Of a stretch of 64,000 nt of DNA, positions 22,216-33,501 are shown piece after piece. This DNA is from Exophiala sp. HKRS030. Its lineage: Eukaryota; Ascomycota; Eurotiomycetes; Chaetothyriales; Herpotrichiellaceae. A model generated the notes under the pieces. The model was given only the letters and a program-made list of their open reading frames with translations. It was not told the origin of the DNA and did no database searches. Position numbers and translations under genes: made by a program. How positions within the stretch are numbered: position 1 is the stretch's first letter; each line of letters begins with the position of its first letter. Location of the stretch: the NCBI GenBank assembly GCA_023897205.1, contig JAHWDD010000002.1, positions 2,046,001 to 2,110,000 on the forward strand. Reading direction: 5' to 3'.

Positions 22216-22958
22216 ATGTGGTTAATGTCCAAGGGATGTCGATGGGATTTGGTTGGATAGGTAATGATTTGATATGAGTGACAGGTTGAGAGACATATCA
22301 CGCGGATTATACCCCGTAAGAATCTGGATAGATATGGAGCTTTTTGGCATAATGAAACACAGATATGAGCCATATGAGGCTGGGATGTGTTGTTTGAACT
22401 CTTGTTCCTCCCTTGCTTGTATTGAAATGGGACGATTGGGAGAAAGGGAGAGTTTGTCGTCATTCATATCAACAGCACTTACGCAAGCCAAACGGCCTGG
22501 TCAATGCACGTCCTGCCACCAACTTGGCTGGCATGTGAATCAAAGTGGGAAGACGGAAGGCCAGGGAAAGGAAGTGGTGGGTACAAATGTCTGAGGAGAC
22601 AAAGAGATGAAATCCCAGTGCAGATTGGCGACGGCTGACGATTGGTTGATGATAGGGATTCTGGGGGGCGAACGGGGCTCACGGGCGCCTACGAGAATCC
22701 GTTAAGCGTCTGTTAGTGGCCCCTAATGACGCCTAGTGACGCCCCGAGCGAAAGGACGCAAGTGACGTCAACCCATCCGCCCATCGCTAACGGCTTTTTG
22801 CGCAGGCTGCTTGTATAGAACAACCACCTGGGTACGCAGCAAACATTTTCTGTCCTTGTGAGATATCGTCCAGCACTCTTCTTAAACACATACTGGCCTT
22901 CCTTCTACTTCCTTTGCACACCTCACAGCCACCAGAAACTCTGCAAAGACCCTTTATC
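22216..22958. other. Intergenic region
   Basis: About 740 bp between the DUF3433 and DUF3292 genes, both on plus. Frames on both strands are short chance openings. The part at 22690-22800 has repeated GACGCCTAGTGACG-like text, possibly regulatory. No gene is recognised. Confidence 0.5.
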
Positions 22959-25118
22959 ATGCCCGCTCCGGGCTATGTCTTCCGCGACGGAGGGGCCACT
23001 CCGCCTGCAGAAGAGAACCCAGACTCTGAATTTCGCAAACGAATCAACGAGGCCTCGAAACCAATAACGGCAACGGACAAGGCTCCTCTGGGCCAAAACA
23101 CTTCTACAAGCCACCAATTGGCCACCGGTGCGGGTGATCATGAAGTATTGGGTTCGGCTCAAAAGGCTGGTAGGGAAAATCACACAACCAATCTAGGATG
23201 GCAAGCCAACGCTGTGGGTGTAGGGACTCTGGTGGGTGGACTGCCAAATGAAGATTTGTGGACGTTGGTGAGAAGGTTCAACAAGGCAAGTACAATACAA
23301 GCAAGGAAGAGAATGGTCAGAGTCTAGGCTAACCAACGTCGCCAGCAAATGTACCATGTGAAAGCCATCCCGGAAGCACCACCAGGAGGATTGGATCTGA
23401 ACATTGCCGAAGAGGATGATTTCTCCCCTGACAAACTGCGCGCCAACATTGAGCGACTGTACATGACAGTTATCGTTGGCTTCATTGCTTTTGGAAAACA
23501 CATTGCAAGGCTGAGATCATGGCGTGAGCCACGTCGAACGGCTGGTTTCGCTGCAATCTACTTCCTGGCATGGATCTTCGACTTTATCGTTCCCACTATA
23601 TTGGCAACCCTAATCGTGCTGATCACAGTGCCACGCTCACGCGACATCCTCTTCCCTCCTGCGCCGATTGCTCTCGTGAACCACAAAACAGGCGGTGTGC
23701 AGAAGCCGAAAGCAGGAGTACTAGGAAGTACTGATAGTGTGACTGGTGCCCCGGAGAAATACAAAGGCGAAGCTGTCGAACAGGAAGCGAGTAACCTCGT
23801 CAATGGCATTGCTTCGGTGGCCATCTCAAGTGCCGCCGGTCGTCATGATCAATCAAACCCAGATGACGAAGGTGGCAGCAAGACTCTGGACAGTGGTATG
23901 CCTGACCCGACAAAGATTGCGACCAGCGCTGCCGATGCTTCTTCCGCTGCGCAGGGTGGTACTCCAGAGAAAGCTCATGACAAGACCAAGCAACCTATGG
24001 AGGCAGCTGTTTGGGCCAAGATGCGTCCTGCCATGCACGCCATTGGGGATATCTCGGATGGCTGGGAGCGTTTAGCCAATGCTTTGTCTCCTACACCACC
24101 ATTTGAGCAGAATAAGCGCCTTCAACTAGGTGCCATCTTCGTCCCGCTTCTGTTACTCTCGTTGTTTGTCAAGTCACAGTGGGTTGTCAAGGGCACCACG
24201 TTCTTTACCGGGTTTGCTTTTTTCTCTGATCCATTGATGCAACGAGGTATTGCGCTTTTGAACGAGAAGATTCCCGACTGGCCAAAGTATCTGGAAATTC
24301 GCAACACGCTGCTCAAAGGCGTACCGACCAATGCACAGCTTACCGTCACCTTGCTTCGAATTGGTGAAGCCAACCGAGCTCCATTGCCTCCCCCACCAAA
24401 ATCTCAGCAACCCCCTCCCGACAAGCCAGCAGACGATGTCGACAAACATGCAATTACCGATGGTGGACTCGACGCCACACAATCTGAAATCGAAGATGCT
24501 ATCACGGTGGATCAGCCGAGCGGAGAAGAAGCCGCGGAGGGTGAAGATCAAAAGAAGAAAAAGGGAGGTTTCGGGGCCAAGCTCATGTCTGCATTCAAAC
24601 ATACCACAGCTGGGGGAGTCGAAACGAAACTCGCGACAGACTCTGCCCGAGCTGCTCTTGGATCTCATCATGCCAAGGAAAAGTTGGGTGTGTTGCCTTC
24701 ACGAGATGAGATGAAGCAGAAGCCTGTTGAAGGGCCGGTGGAATTCAAAGGACGATACAATGGCCGCAAGGGTGCTGTGTACGTGGACAGTAAGGTGTCA
24801 CCAGCAAAAGGCCACAGACCGGCGTCGCCATGTGTGTATTTCACCACCCACCTTGATGGAGACGAAGGCGTCGAGAGCATGCCACGAGAGCCCGACTGGG
24901 CCGTTTCGATACCTGACATCATTGAGATCAAAAAGATTGGAGGTCTTGGTTGGAAAGGCAAGATAGTGGTCGGATGGGCCACGAGCAGAGAAGTCAAAGA
25001 TGGAATTGAAATTGTGACCAAGGACGGCAAGAAATATCGTGCGATGGCGCTCAGTGAGAGAGATGAACTGTTCAATCGGCTTGTGGCCATGGGACAACAA
25101 GTATGGGAGAGTTACTAG
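22959..25118 (+). CDS. DUF3292-family membrane-associated protein
   Basis: Two exons, 22959-23285 and 23346-25118; 699 aa. The conserved stretch spans the junction: LVGGLPNEDLWTLVRRFNK in exon 1 followed by QMYHVKAIPEAPPGGLDLN in exon 2, a pattern I associate with the fungal DUF3292 family of unknown function. Hydrophobic hairpins occur near residues 180-205 and 375-410. The C-terminal about 130 residues (from AVYVDSKVSPAKGHR to QQVWESY) resemble a GRAM/PH-like lipid-binding fold, an inference from the strand pattern. The intron is GC-AG (AAG|GCAAGT, CTAAC branch, CCAG) and phase 0; no GT donor restores the frame. The upstream in-frame start is TTG, so the ATG at 22959 is used. Confidence 0.85.
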
Positions 25119-26442
25119 ACTGATTTCCCAAGTCTGGGGAGGGGTACAATTGTATGATACCAACCTTGATGTTTTGTTTTGTACCATTAGTTAGTTAGTT
25201 AGTTACGCGGTATGAGCATACGAAGGATATCTGACAAAATCAAGCAATTGGTGTCTGATGCAGTGAGCACGTTCGTTCTCCTTTTTACTCCTTACATTCT
25301 CATCTCGCTTTCTCCTTGTGGTTATCACGGTCATCGGTCTTATCGCGAAATACTCGCAAGAAGAGCAGAGAGGTTCATTGCACTGCCTCCCCTTATGTGG
25401 ATCGGAATGACCGATTCTGGCATGGCGTGCATCTTCATCGACACATCGACACCCCTTGGAGTTTCACCATTTTCTTCTTGATTGTTCTTCGCTTAAGTAG
25501 ATCATTTCTTGGATTGTATGGATGCTCGTTACGCGCGGTCATTGCTCCATCATACAGAGATTCTCCTCCGTTGCTCTTCCATGTATCTCAAAAATACAAA
25601 ACGTCGACTTACTCCTGCCTCAGCAACAGTTCACCACCATGTGATACGGAATGCGGGTACACTATGTGTCCGACGAAGCTGAAAAGACGTCTCCTTCGCT
25701 ATGAGTACATACAATACGAGTACTGCCGAGTTTTGACATGATAATCTCAAGTCATGCGAGAACACATATGGATCCCCCGTTCGTCTGGCCAGAAGCCGGT
25801 GGGTCTTTTAACCTGACCATTTCTTTGATGAATCAAAAGCTGTGGAGATAGTCTCTTGTACTGTCCTCCGTAACAGGTAAGTCGTCTATCTACGGAGTCC
25901 AGAGTACGATTGAAAGCTCAGACTTCAATTGCTCGTCCTCTACATGGAGAACTCCATATGGGTCTTCTCTCTCACGGTGGGCGGTGTCAAGATGCTACTG
26001 TCCTCGTACTGGAGGTTGAGTACGGAGTTACGTACTACTCAATCTTCTGGTACTGTATGTACACGCACGCAAAGTACGTACTCCGTACCTCTCTCTCTCC
26101 CTATCTCACAGACACACAACACTCTCACATGTCAAACACTCCGTACTGGCTTCCTTTCCCTCCTCCGTAGGGTGTACTCATACGGATACTACTGGTTCAA
26201 AGGCCCCTGCCTAGCCAGGGTCCAAGACTCGAATGCTAACCGCATACTGTTACTGCTACTGTTACTCTCATTGATGGCCATCAACATACTCCTTGTCGCC
26301 GTCGTCGACCAATACTCTCCATGCTCTCATCTACACAAGAAAACAAAAGCATCCCTTTCTGTCTGCTGTGATGCCTTGTATCAAGCGTTGTATCAATGAT
26401 CTTCACTCTCCGTCGATGCCTTGACATCTCATCTCATACCAT
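25119..26442. other. Intergenic region rich in TACTCCGTAC-type motifs
   Basis: About 1.3 kb between two plus-strand genes. It contains a TTAG tetramer run at 25187-25205 and copies of the TACTCCGTAC/TACGGAGT motif near 25891, 26021, 26079-26088 and 26138-26146. The short frames at 25212-25741 and 25910-26399 show no family resemblance. No gene is recognised. Confidence 0.5.
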
Positions 26443-28924
26443 ATGCGTTTATCCTATATCGTTTCATTATGTCCTTTTCCCACTGCCCTTTTTGCCCAAC
26501 CAACGCCGCTTCAATCCTCTTTGTCTTACGAACCATGTGCCCAAGTCAGTGCCATCGTCTCCGGTGCTTCTTACCTCGCCACCCAACCCTCAGGTACAAG
26601 GATGGATACAGGTACTGTAGCTCTTGTGTTTTCATATGTGGTTTTATTCTTATACTCAATCACTGACCTCAATCGACACAGCGATCGTGGATGGCGCTCT
26701 TTTCCACTCATGTCTACAGTCGATCCCACTCAATCAAACCTCCGCTCTAGACCTCCTTGACGCATTAGAACCATATATCGAACTGCAGTCAACTTTGGAC
26801 CATCTCTCCGCCCCTCCTGACGATTGGGCCCATTCACCTGTCGATGTCAAAGCGTCTCTAAAATCCCTTGCCGATGACGTTGTTTCTGGTGGACACAAAT
26901 CCGAATACACCTTCCAGACAGCCCTCTACAAGATATTCCTCTCGGCACGCGACGCTCATTTCAACTTCATCCCCGATTTATTCGGGATTGGATCGTTCAA
27001 AATCCCAGGTGCAAGTCTTGTATCGGTCTCAACAGACCCCAAGGAGAAGAAGCCAATCCAGATATATTTTGTGTCTGATGTGCTCGAGATCACCATCGTC
27101 GATGACGATGACGACAATGTCATTCCTATACTTGCTTGGATCGACGAAGCGGACAGACTCGCATACACTCCGTCGCCGATAACCAGTATTAACGGCATTC
27201 CGGTCGACGAATTCATGGTCACTCGCCTCGACCAGTCCGCGATACCGTTTCATGACCCACACGCCGCATACAATCATTTGTTTTTTGAAATTTCGCAATT
27301 GACTGAGTTCGACCTGTCCACTGCACAAGGAGCGTTTCCGAACCCGGTGTTCTATCCCGGCCCGGAGATGGTGTTTGGTTTCGACAATGGTACAATCATC
27401 CGCATCCAAACCACTGCAGAGGTGCATGCCGATTTCGACCGAGTCTATGATGGGAGAAGCGCGTATGAGAAATTCTGCAACTGGGATGGAGACGTGGTGG
27501 TGTCCGATGCACCAGATACTGCAAAAGAGAACAGTCCTCATACCACGAAAGAGGATGAGCATGAGCATGAGCATGAAACAACAAGACCAGAATCCGAATT
27601 TGTCATGAAGAATTTACCATTCTACCCGCCTTCACCCATCTTCACCGACACCAAGGGAAGGATGACGGGTTACTTTGTCGACGATTTCGACGATTCAGTG
27701 GCGGTCCTAGTGATTCTCGATTTTTCTGTTTATGACGACGCTACCGAGTTTCAACTTGGACTGAGTCAATTCTTGGAAACGTGTAGATCACTGGGCAAGA
27801 CAAAATTGATCATCGACCTATTTGGGAATGGAGGCGGCACACTCGAATTGGGAGTTGACGCGGCGAGACGTATATTTCCAGACATGGAGTATGAAATTTA
27901 CGGTAACATGCGCAAGTCGGATGTACTGAAAGATTTGAGTGAGGGATACTATCATTACTCTTACAATTCTCATGCCAGTGCGGGTACCACTAGGATTGGG
28001 AATGGGTCTGGAGCCGACAGCTTGTTTGATATTCGATCACTTCTTGACATCGACGGAAAAGCATGGGGGTCGTGGGATGAATTTTACGGTTCAGAGTCCC
28101 GTTCTGGTTCAAATGAGCTACCTACATGTCGAGGACAAAAACAATCGACGTCTCCTTTTAGGATCAATTGTACGGCCACCGCTCCACGTGGTCTTCAAGG
28201 ACGACGACACACGCTACACAACAACACACGAAAGGATGAGGGTTTTCTCGGTACTGTTGAACCGGTGTTTGAACCGGAAAGTGTCGTGATTTTGACGGAT
28301 GGGTTTTGTGCCAGTACATGCGCAGTGTTTGTGGAATTACTCTTGTCGACAAGAAAGGGAAAGGGCGCGGGTACCACTACGAGTGCCACCGAGGGAAAAT
28401 TCGGGGCCAAGAGTGTCGTCGTAGGTGGTATACCACCGAGGGGCATGGACACGACGAAGACAAATACAAGAGGGTACCTACACGATTCAGGCACCGAAAA
28501 GGGACGAAAGATGCAAATCTTGGGAACCACCAAGGGCGCTGCGTTTTGGAGGTTTCGTGAGATCCTTGAAACGGCGGAGAGTGTGAAAGGTGGAATCTCT
28601 GCTGATCCTCGAGACGGTCGGTTTTTGGACCTCACGGACCGCCTGAGGAGGTTCACAGACCTACCGCTCCGAAGAACCAAAGGTCCAAACGTGGCAGGTG
28701 TGAATGGTGTGAATCATTTCCCGTCGTACTTGTTCGGCAACGGCGACAGCAACAGCAACACAGAAAAGGACACGGACACGAACCGAATGGACCATCGGGG
28801 AAACATGACACCACTTCAATTCGTACCCAGAGAAGCCGACTTACGAATCTACCCTACCAAGGAAATGGTGGTTGATAAAAGAACCTTGTGGAAGAGAGTG
28901 AGTCGTGTTTTTGACGAACCGTAA
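26443..28924 (+). CDS. Secreted S41-family (CPAF/UstP-like) serine peptidase
   Basis: Two exons, 26443-26593 and 26682-28924, phase 1, 88-nt intron; 797 aa. Exon 1 encodes a signal peptide (MRLSYIVSLCPFPTALFAQP) and the family start EPCAQVSAIVSGASYLATQP, which continues into DGALFHSCLQSIPLN after splicing. The catalytic serine is Ser595 in ILTDGFCASTCAVF. KTKLIIDLFGNGGG near residue 435 and the later GGIPPRG...MQILGTTKGA fit the fungal S41 group that includes UstP-type proteins. An EHEHEHE run lies near residue 345. Residues 530-585 (Ser, Arg, Thr-rich) do not look conserved; another frame is also open there (27939-28289), so a small sequence error or divergence is possible. Substrate is unknown. 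Confidence 0.85.
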
Positions 28925-29053
28925 TCATATCTGATATACTCCGTATCGAATCTGATATATCGATATATCAATGTTGTAGATACCTCAGTATGATGTGCAT
29001 CTTTTCTGTTTTCTATAACCTCACGCTTGTAATAACTACCAACGCCGACAATG

Positions 29054-29160
29054 AATGCTCATATCATGTTCATATTCATGCTCATGCCCATGTTCATACT
29101 CAGGCTCGTGTCGTATTCAAGCTCTTGCTCATGCTCTTCCTCATACCCTTGCCCATGCCC
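29054..29160. repeat. Degenerate hexanucleotide tandem repeat
   Basis: Period-6 text built on ATGCTC, with variants CATGTTC, CATATTC, CATGCCC and CTTGCTC, fills the gap between the convergent S41 peptidase and Det1-like genes. About 17 degenerate units are visible. It lies in what should be overlapping 3' UTRs. Confidence 0.7.
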
Positions 29161-29166
29161 ACACTA

Positions 29167-30735
29167 TCAATAAACACTCCCTCCATGACTTCTCTCGTGT
29201 CTCTCCTCTTCAAGGATATGCTCCATCTCCAACTCCTCTTGTCGCTTCGTACCCATTTCTAAATCCGCTTCTTCGACCTCAGCGTCACTAGGTTGATCAC
29301 CTAACGGGTCCGCCACGGCCGTCCTGTCATCGAACGACCGACTGTGACCAGTATTGTTTCCGTCGAGGTCAAAGTCTCCCCTCAACGCCCGGGCCAGTGA
29401 CGATGCCGAGAGTTTGGGCGTTTGTTGAACGTGGCTGTTTCTACGGCCGTGACCATGACCAGCATGACCGTGACCGTGACCGTGGCCATGACCCTGATTC
29501 TGGGTGTAACCGTGGTCATCATTATTGTCAAAACCACCCTTCACTTTGAACTCCGAATGTGGTGTACCATCACTTTCTTCGTCGTCGGATCCAAAAGGTG
29601 ACGCTGCCCCGGACCTCGATCCCCCTCCGTCACGACCCAAATAAGCTCTCAGACCGGGTTTCCTGGACGACGTCTCAAGTGCGAGGTTGTTGAGGGAGGT
29701 TCGGAGGGTGCTGCTTGTCGATTGTACCCGGGTTTGACCCTGGCTGTGGCTCTTGTTTTGGCTCTGGTTTCTGTCCCTGGCCCTGTTCACGCTGTCTCGA
29801 CGCTGATGTTGTTGTTGATGACGCTTATCCTCGACATCTTCACGCTCGTCACGAAACATGTCTGCCGTGTTCTTCCGCGAGGGACGAGGCAGGTGACTGT
29901 TTGTGCCGTTACTGTTGCTATTGCTGTTGACATTGCCTGTACCGGAACTACCGGGATCATGAGCCGCGGCACGGTTCGAAGCCCAACGTCGTACGGGGAT
30001 CGACTCCACTGGCACAGGAGACTGGGAGATACTTTTCCTCGCCGCCCGTTCTCTCCTAAGATCGGACCAGCGTCGGAGACTGTTTTGGAGGACGTACCGC
30101 CCGTTGGCGCCTAGTTTCATGACCAGGAATTCGCAGTGGTTGATGTTGCGGAGGTCCTCGAAGAACTCGACGCTGTAATGGTACCACGCCATCAGGAACA
30201 CCCGACTACACAGGCCGTGCGTGACGAGGATGGCTACGCTGGCCATGTTATCTTCGGAGAAGCGGCGCCATAGGGATCCGTTGAAGGACGAGACGCGGTC
30301 GTAGACGTCAGCGCCGCTCTCCCCATTGGGGATCCGGTAGAAGAAGTGGCCGTACTCGGCACGTTCACGCCACAGGCGCTCAACCTCGTCAGTCCCCGGC
30401 TGGAAGTTGCCAAAGTCTTGTTCGCGGAGCCGGGGCTCTTCATAAACTTTGATGTGGGATCGCTGGAACGGCGAGGGAACCGGGTCGTTGGAACATAGCC
30501 CGCTGAGAATTCCCTCTGTGGTCTCCCGCGTGCGACGGTAAGGGGATATGAAGAAGTGGAGAGTGTCGTCGTTGCGGAGGAGGGCTCGGAGCTTCTGCCC
30601 AGCTTCAAGGGCTTGTGTGTGGCCTTCGCTGGTGAGCCCTACTTTGTGATCCGGCGTGGTCTGATGGATTCTTTTGTCACGGTTGCCTTCGGATTGTGCA
30701 TGGCGGATGAGGATTATGAGTCTTGGTTTGCCCAT
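29167..30735 (-). CDS. Histidine phosphatase superfamily protein (Det1-like)
   Basis: Single exon, 522 aa. The N-terminal 220 residues form a phosphoglycerate-mutase-like phosphatase: LIILIRHAQSEGN with the phospho-accepting His12, ISPYRRTRET, and the second histidine in LVTHGLCSRV. FFISPYRR, EPRLREQDFGNFQ and YGHFFYRIPNGESGADVYDR are typical of the Det1 acid-phosphatase group of yeasts and moulds, linked in yeast to sterol-ester/ergosterol traffic. The C-terminal 300 residues are disordered, with Asn/Ser runs, a Gln/His tract (KRHQQQHQRR) and a repeated His-Gly block near residue 420. The gene converges on the S41 peptidase gene. Function beyond phosphatase is inference. Confidence 0.9.
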   Translation of the reverse strand: MGKPRLIILIRHAQSEGNRDKRIHQTTPDHKVGLTSEGHTQALEAGQKLRALLRNDDTLHFFISPYRRTRETTEGILSGLCSNDPVPSPFQRSHIKVYEEPRLREQDFGNFQPGTDEVERLWRERAEYGHFFYRIPNGESGADVYDRVSSFNGSLWRRFSEDNMASVAILVTHGLCSRVFLMAWYHYSVEFFEDLRNINHCEFLVMKLGANGRYVLQNSLRRWSDLRRERAARKSISQSPVPVESIPVRRWASNRAAAHDPGSSGTGNVNSNSNSNGTNSHLPRPSRKNTADMFRDEREDVEDKRHQQQHQRRDSVNRARDRNQSQNKSHSQGQTRVQSTSSTLRTSLNNLALETSSRKPGLRAYLGRDGGGSRSGAASPFGSDDEESDGTPHSEFKVKGGFDNNDDHGYTQNQGHGHGHGHGHAGHGHGRRNSHVQQTPKLSASSLARALRGDFDLDGNNTGHSRSFDDRTAVADPLGDQPSDAEVEEADLEMGTKRQEELEMEHILEEERHERSHGGSVY

Positions 30736-31341
30736 TGTTGTGCACCAGACATTGACCTGTTGATATAAGAGACGGTCAAGGGTATTTTGTGATTATTTAA
30801 GACGAGTTGTCGTGCGCTATGTACATTTGGGCGCTGGGGTGAAGAAGCGATACGAGGAGCGGTTAGTTTAGGAAGGAAGTTACGGAGTAGTGAGTTGGCA
30901 CAACGGGATTTGGTCTGACAAGATGTGCTGCCCAATACTCCGTAACATCTAGCGGCACAGCAGGTTTTCAATAATGCCTAGGAATACTCATGGTACAAAG
31001 CTTATAAGTAGTACAAATATGGACTCCATATCCATATCATACGACCTATTCCATTATCCCAAGGAGCAATGTGCATAGGTCAAGCCTTTGCAATAGTCGC
31101 AGCGAACACTGCTTTGTGTCTGACCAGCCTGGCAATTCTACACGCTGCTTTATTACGCCTGCCAAGGCGTATCGCCAAATACAGACTAGGCTGATAATCG
31201 CGATGCGCGCGACTTCATTGTCACCGTCTCAAATTCCTACAAGACACAGATACAATTAAACCAATCACTTATATCAGCGGTGACACCCATCTCTCCTTCA
31301 CTTGTCTACATCGGTGTCGGTATCGCCAAGCTGCGTACAAT
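30736..31341. other. Divergent intergenic region
   Basis: About 600 bp shared by the Det1-like (minus) and SWIB subunit (plus) promoters. TACGGAGTA is at 30891-30899 and TACTCCGTA at 30936-30944. No gene is seen. Confidence 0.5.
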
Positions 31342-32930
31342 ATGAATTCTCAAATGAATTACCGCCAATACGGTCAGGCGCAAGGTAGAACGCCGCAGGC
31401 TCGACGACCTGGTGAGTTTGAATTGACTAGGAATTCTCCAGTCAAACCCGCAAGAAGCCAATTAACATGACCACCGAGAACAGTTTGCTAATAGATTTTG
31501 GTGCAGTGGCCTATCCCGGAGGTGCCCCAAATCCCATGCACGCAGCCCAACAAGCTGCTCAGCGTGAACAACAAGCCCTTCTCGAAGCCCAGCAAAAAGC
31601 GCGAATCGCAGCGGCCGATCACCAGAGAGCTCAGCGCATTGCGCGAAAGCCCACCGATCTTGACCTCCCTGATAATCTCGAGGATATTATCATCGGCGAG
31701 GGCGTGAAGCAGTACGATGCGCTTCGGGAAGCAGAGAAGCGACTGGATGCCATCACGATGCGAAAGCGGTTGGAGTACCTGGATAGTGCCAGCAGAAACA
31801 CCAAACACTTCAAGACTATGCGCATCTGGATCTCTAACACTGTAGAAGATCAATTCTGGCAGACCGAATGGCCTGACGGTGACACTTTTAGGCTCGAAGA
31901 CCTGAAGACGCCCTCATATCGAGTTAGAGTTCATGGTCAACTGCTTGAATACAAGGAGGACGATATCAGCTACAGAAGTGACGACGAGGACGAAGATGAT
32001 GTCGAAGGAGAGTCATTATCACCGAAGAAGCCAAAGACAAAGACTCTAATCGAAACACCGTCTCGAGCATTCAGCTGGTTCTGGAAGGACATGCACGTCG
32101 AATTCGAAGGACATAGCCACGAATACACTGCTGATGAGAATGTGACGGTGAACTGGAAAAAGACGCCCGACAATGCGGATACCGACACTATGTACTTTAA
32201 GCGCAAAGGCGATCACAACCAAAATATCACCATTTGCCTCACCCGCGACGAGCAACCTGAACGGTTCCGGCTGAGTAAAGCTCTCGCAGACGCCTTGGAT
32301 ATGGAAGAAGCAGACCGAGCTGAAGTGGTCATGGGACTCTGGGAGTACGTGAAATTCTTCAATCTTCAGGAAGACGACGAACGTCGGACTATTCGATGCG
32401 ACAGTAACCTCCGCCAAATTTTCGGCACAGACACCATTTTCTTCCCACAAGTACCTGAGCGCATCCTCGCCCATCTCCACCCTCTACCGCCTATCAAGCT
32501 ACCTTATACGATCCGTGTCGACGAAGAATTCCACCAAAACCCCGAACCGACGGTCTACGACGTACAGGTCATGGTCGAAGACCCACTCCGAGCATTGATG
32601 ATCAAGAACACGAACAGTCCCGAAAATATCGTACGAAACCGTGAAATTTCCAGAATCAACGATGAGATTGCTGTGCTTGTGCAAGCCATCCGTCATTCCA
32701 AGGCCCGGTGGAAGTTCTTCACCGCCATGTCCAAAGATCCCATTGACACCACTGAAAAATGGCTCACTTCACAGAAGCGCGATCTCAGCGTTGTCCTTGG
32801 TGAGCCCGAAAGGGGAGATGTCGCCGGTCTCGAATTCATGAGTGAGGTTTGGGGGAGTGATCTGGTTCGAGAAGCTGTACGTTACAGACTTGCAAAGATG
32901 GACGTTGGTAGTGGCGGCCGTGTTCCATAA
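31342..32930 (+). CDS. SWI/SNF-RSC chromatin-remodelling subunit with SWIB domain (Rsc6/Snf12, BAF60 class)
   Basis: Two exons, 31342-31411 and 31507-32930; 497 aa. Exon 1 encodes a Gln/Arg-rich N-terminus (MNSQMNYRQYGQAQ). The acceptor at 31506 follows a TGCTAAT branch point; an earlier AG at 31491 is also in phase but lies only 2 nt from the branch A. The N-terminal coiled coil (QQAAQREQQALLEAQQKAR) leads to KPTDLDLPDNLEDIIIG and KRLDAITMRKRLEYLD, typical of BAF60-type subunits. The SWIB domain covers about residues 270-355 (PERFRLSKALADALDMEEAD, MGLWEYVKFFNLQ, ILAHLHPLPPIKLPY). It acts in the nucleus as a scaffold of ATP-dependent remodelling complexes. Whether it belongs to RSC or SWI/SNF cannot be decided here. 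Confidence 0.92.
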
Positions 32931-33501
32931 GCGGCTTACCACAAATCAAACTGAGGGGAACGTTGTTCGGCGTATTCTTTGCAAGTTGGTACCAGTCCAA
33001 CGGTTTCTTGGCTTTTGCAGCAAATTTTTTCCAGCAAAGTCGATCGGCGTCATGGGAGAGCAGGGAATGATAGTGTCTATTGCACTATGGGACGGGGATT
33101 TTAAAGGGTTCATAAGCATGGCGTTTGTTGTGGAGTGTACAGAAGGGGATAGGCCATTTATGAAGAAAACAACAAGGGCCTTCAGAAACCGAAACCTGGG
33201 AGCATCTGATATTGGACCAAAGATACCAGATAGTCGTGTCAATTGTATCAAAAGGATAAATCTGACTATGTGATGACATGGTTTGTCTTCTGCAATCCCG
33301 TGCGATTATCATGGTTTATTGCTAGCTTGCGTGACGCCTCGCCTTTGCCGTATATACATACCCCATAGAAGGAATCTGATATCCGTTACTCCGTACAAAA
33401 TGACAGTGATATTATACAGTGGTTTATCCAGGGATTACTGTGATATTTTGATACCATTCATACATCCATCTTTTCCGCCACATCTACCCAGCTACCCCCC
33501 T
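32931..33501. other. Intergenic region between convergent genes
   Basis: About 570 bp between the ends of the SWIB subunit (plus) and the Obg GTPase (minus). TACTCCGTAC is at 33387-33396. Short frames here are not convincing genes. Confidence 0.5.

Noticed and set aside
25187..25205. TTAG tetramer run resembling telomeric repeat
   Set aside because: The unit is TTAG rather than TTAGGG and there are only four copies; a simple microsatellite.
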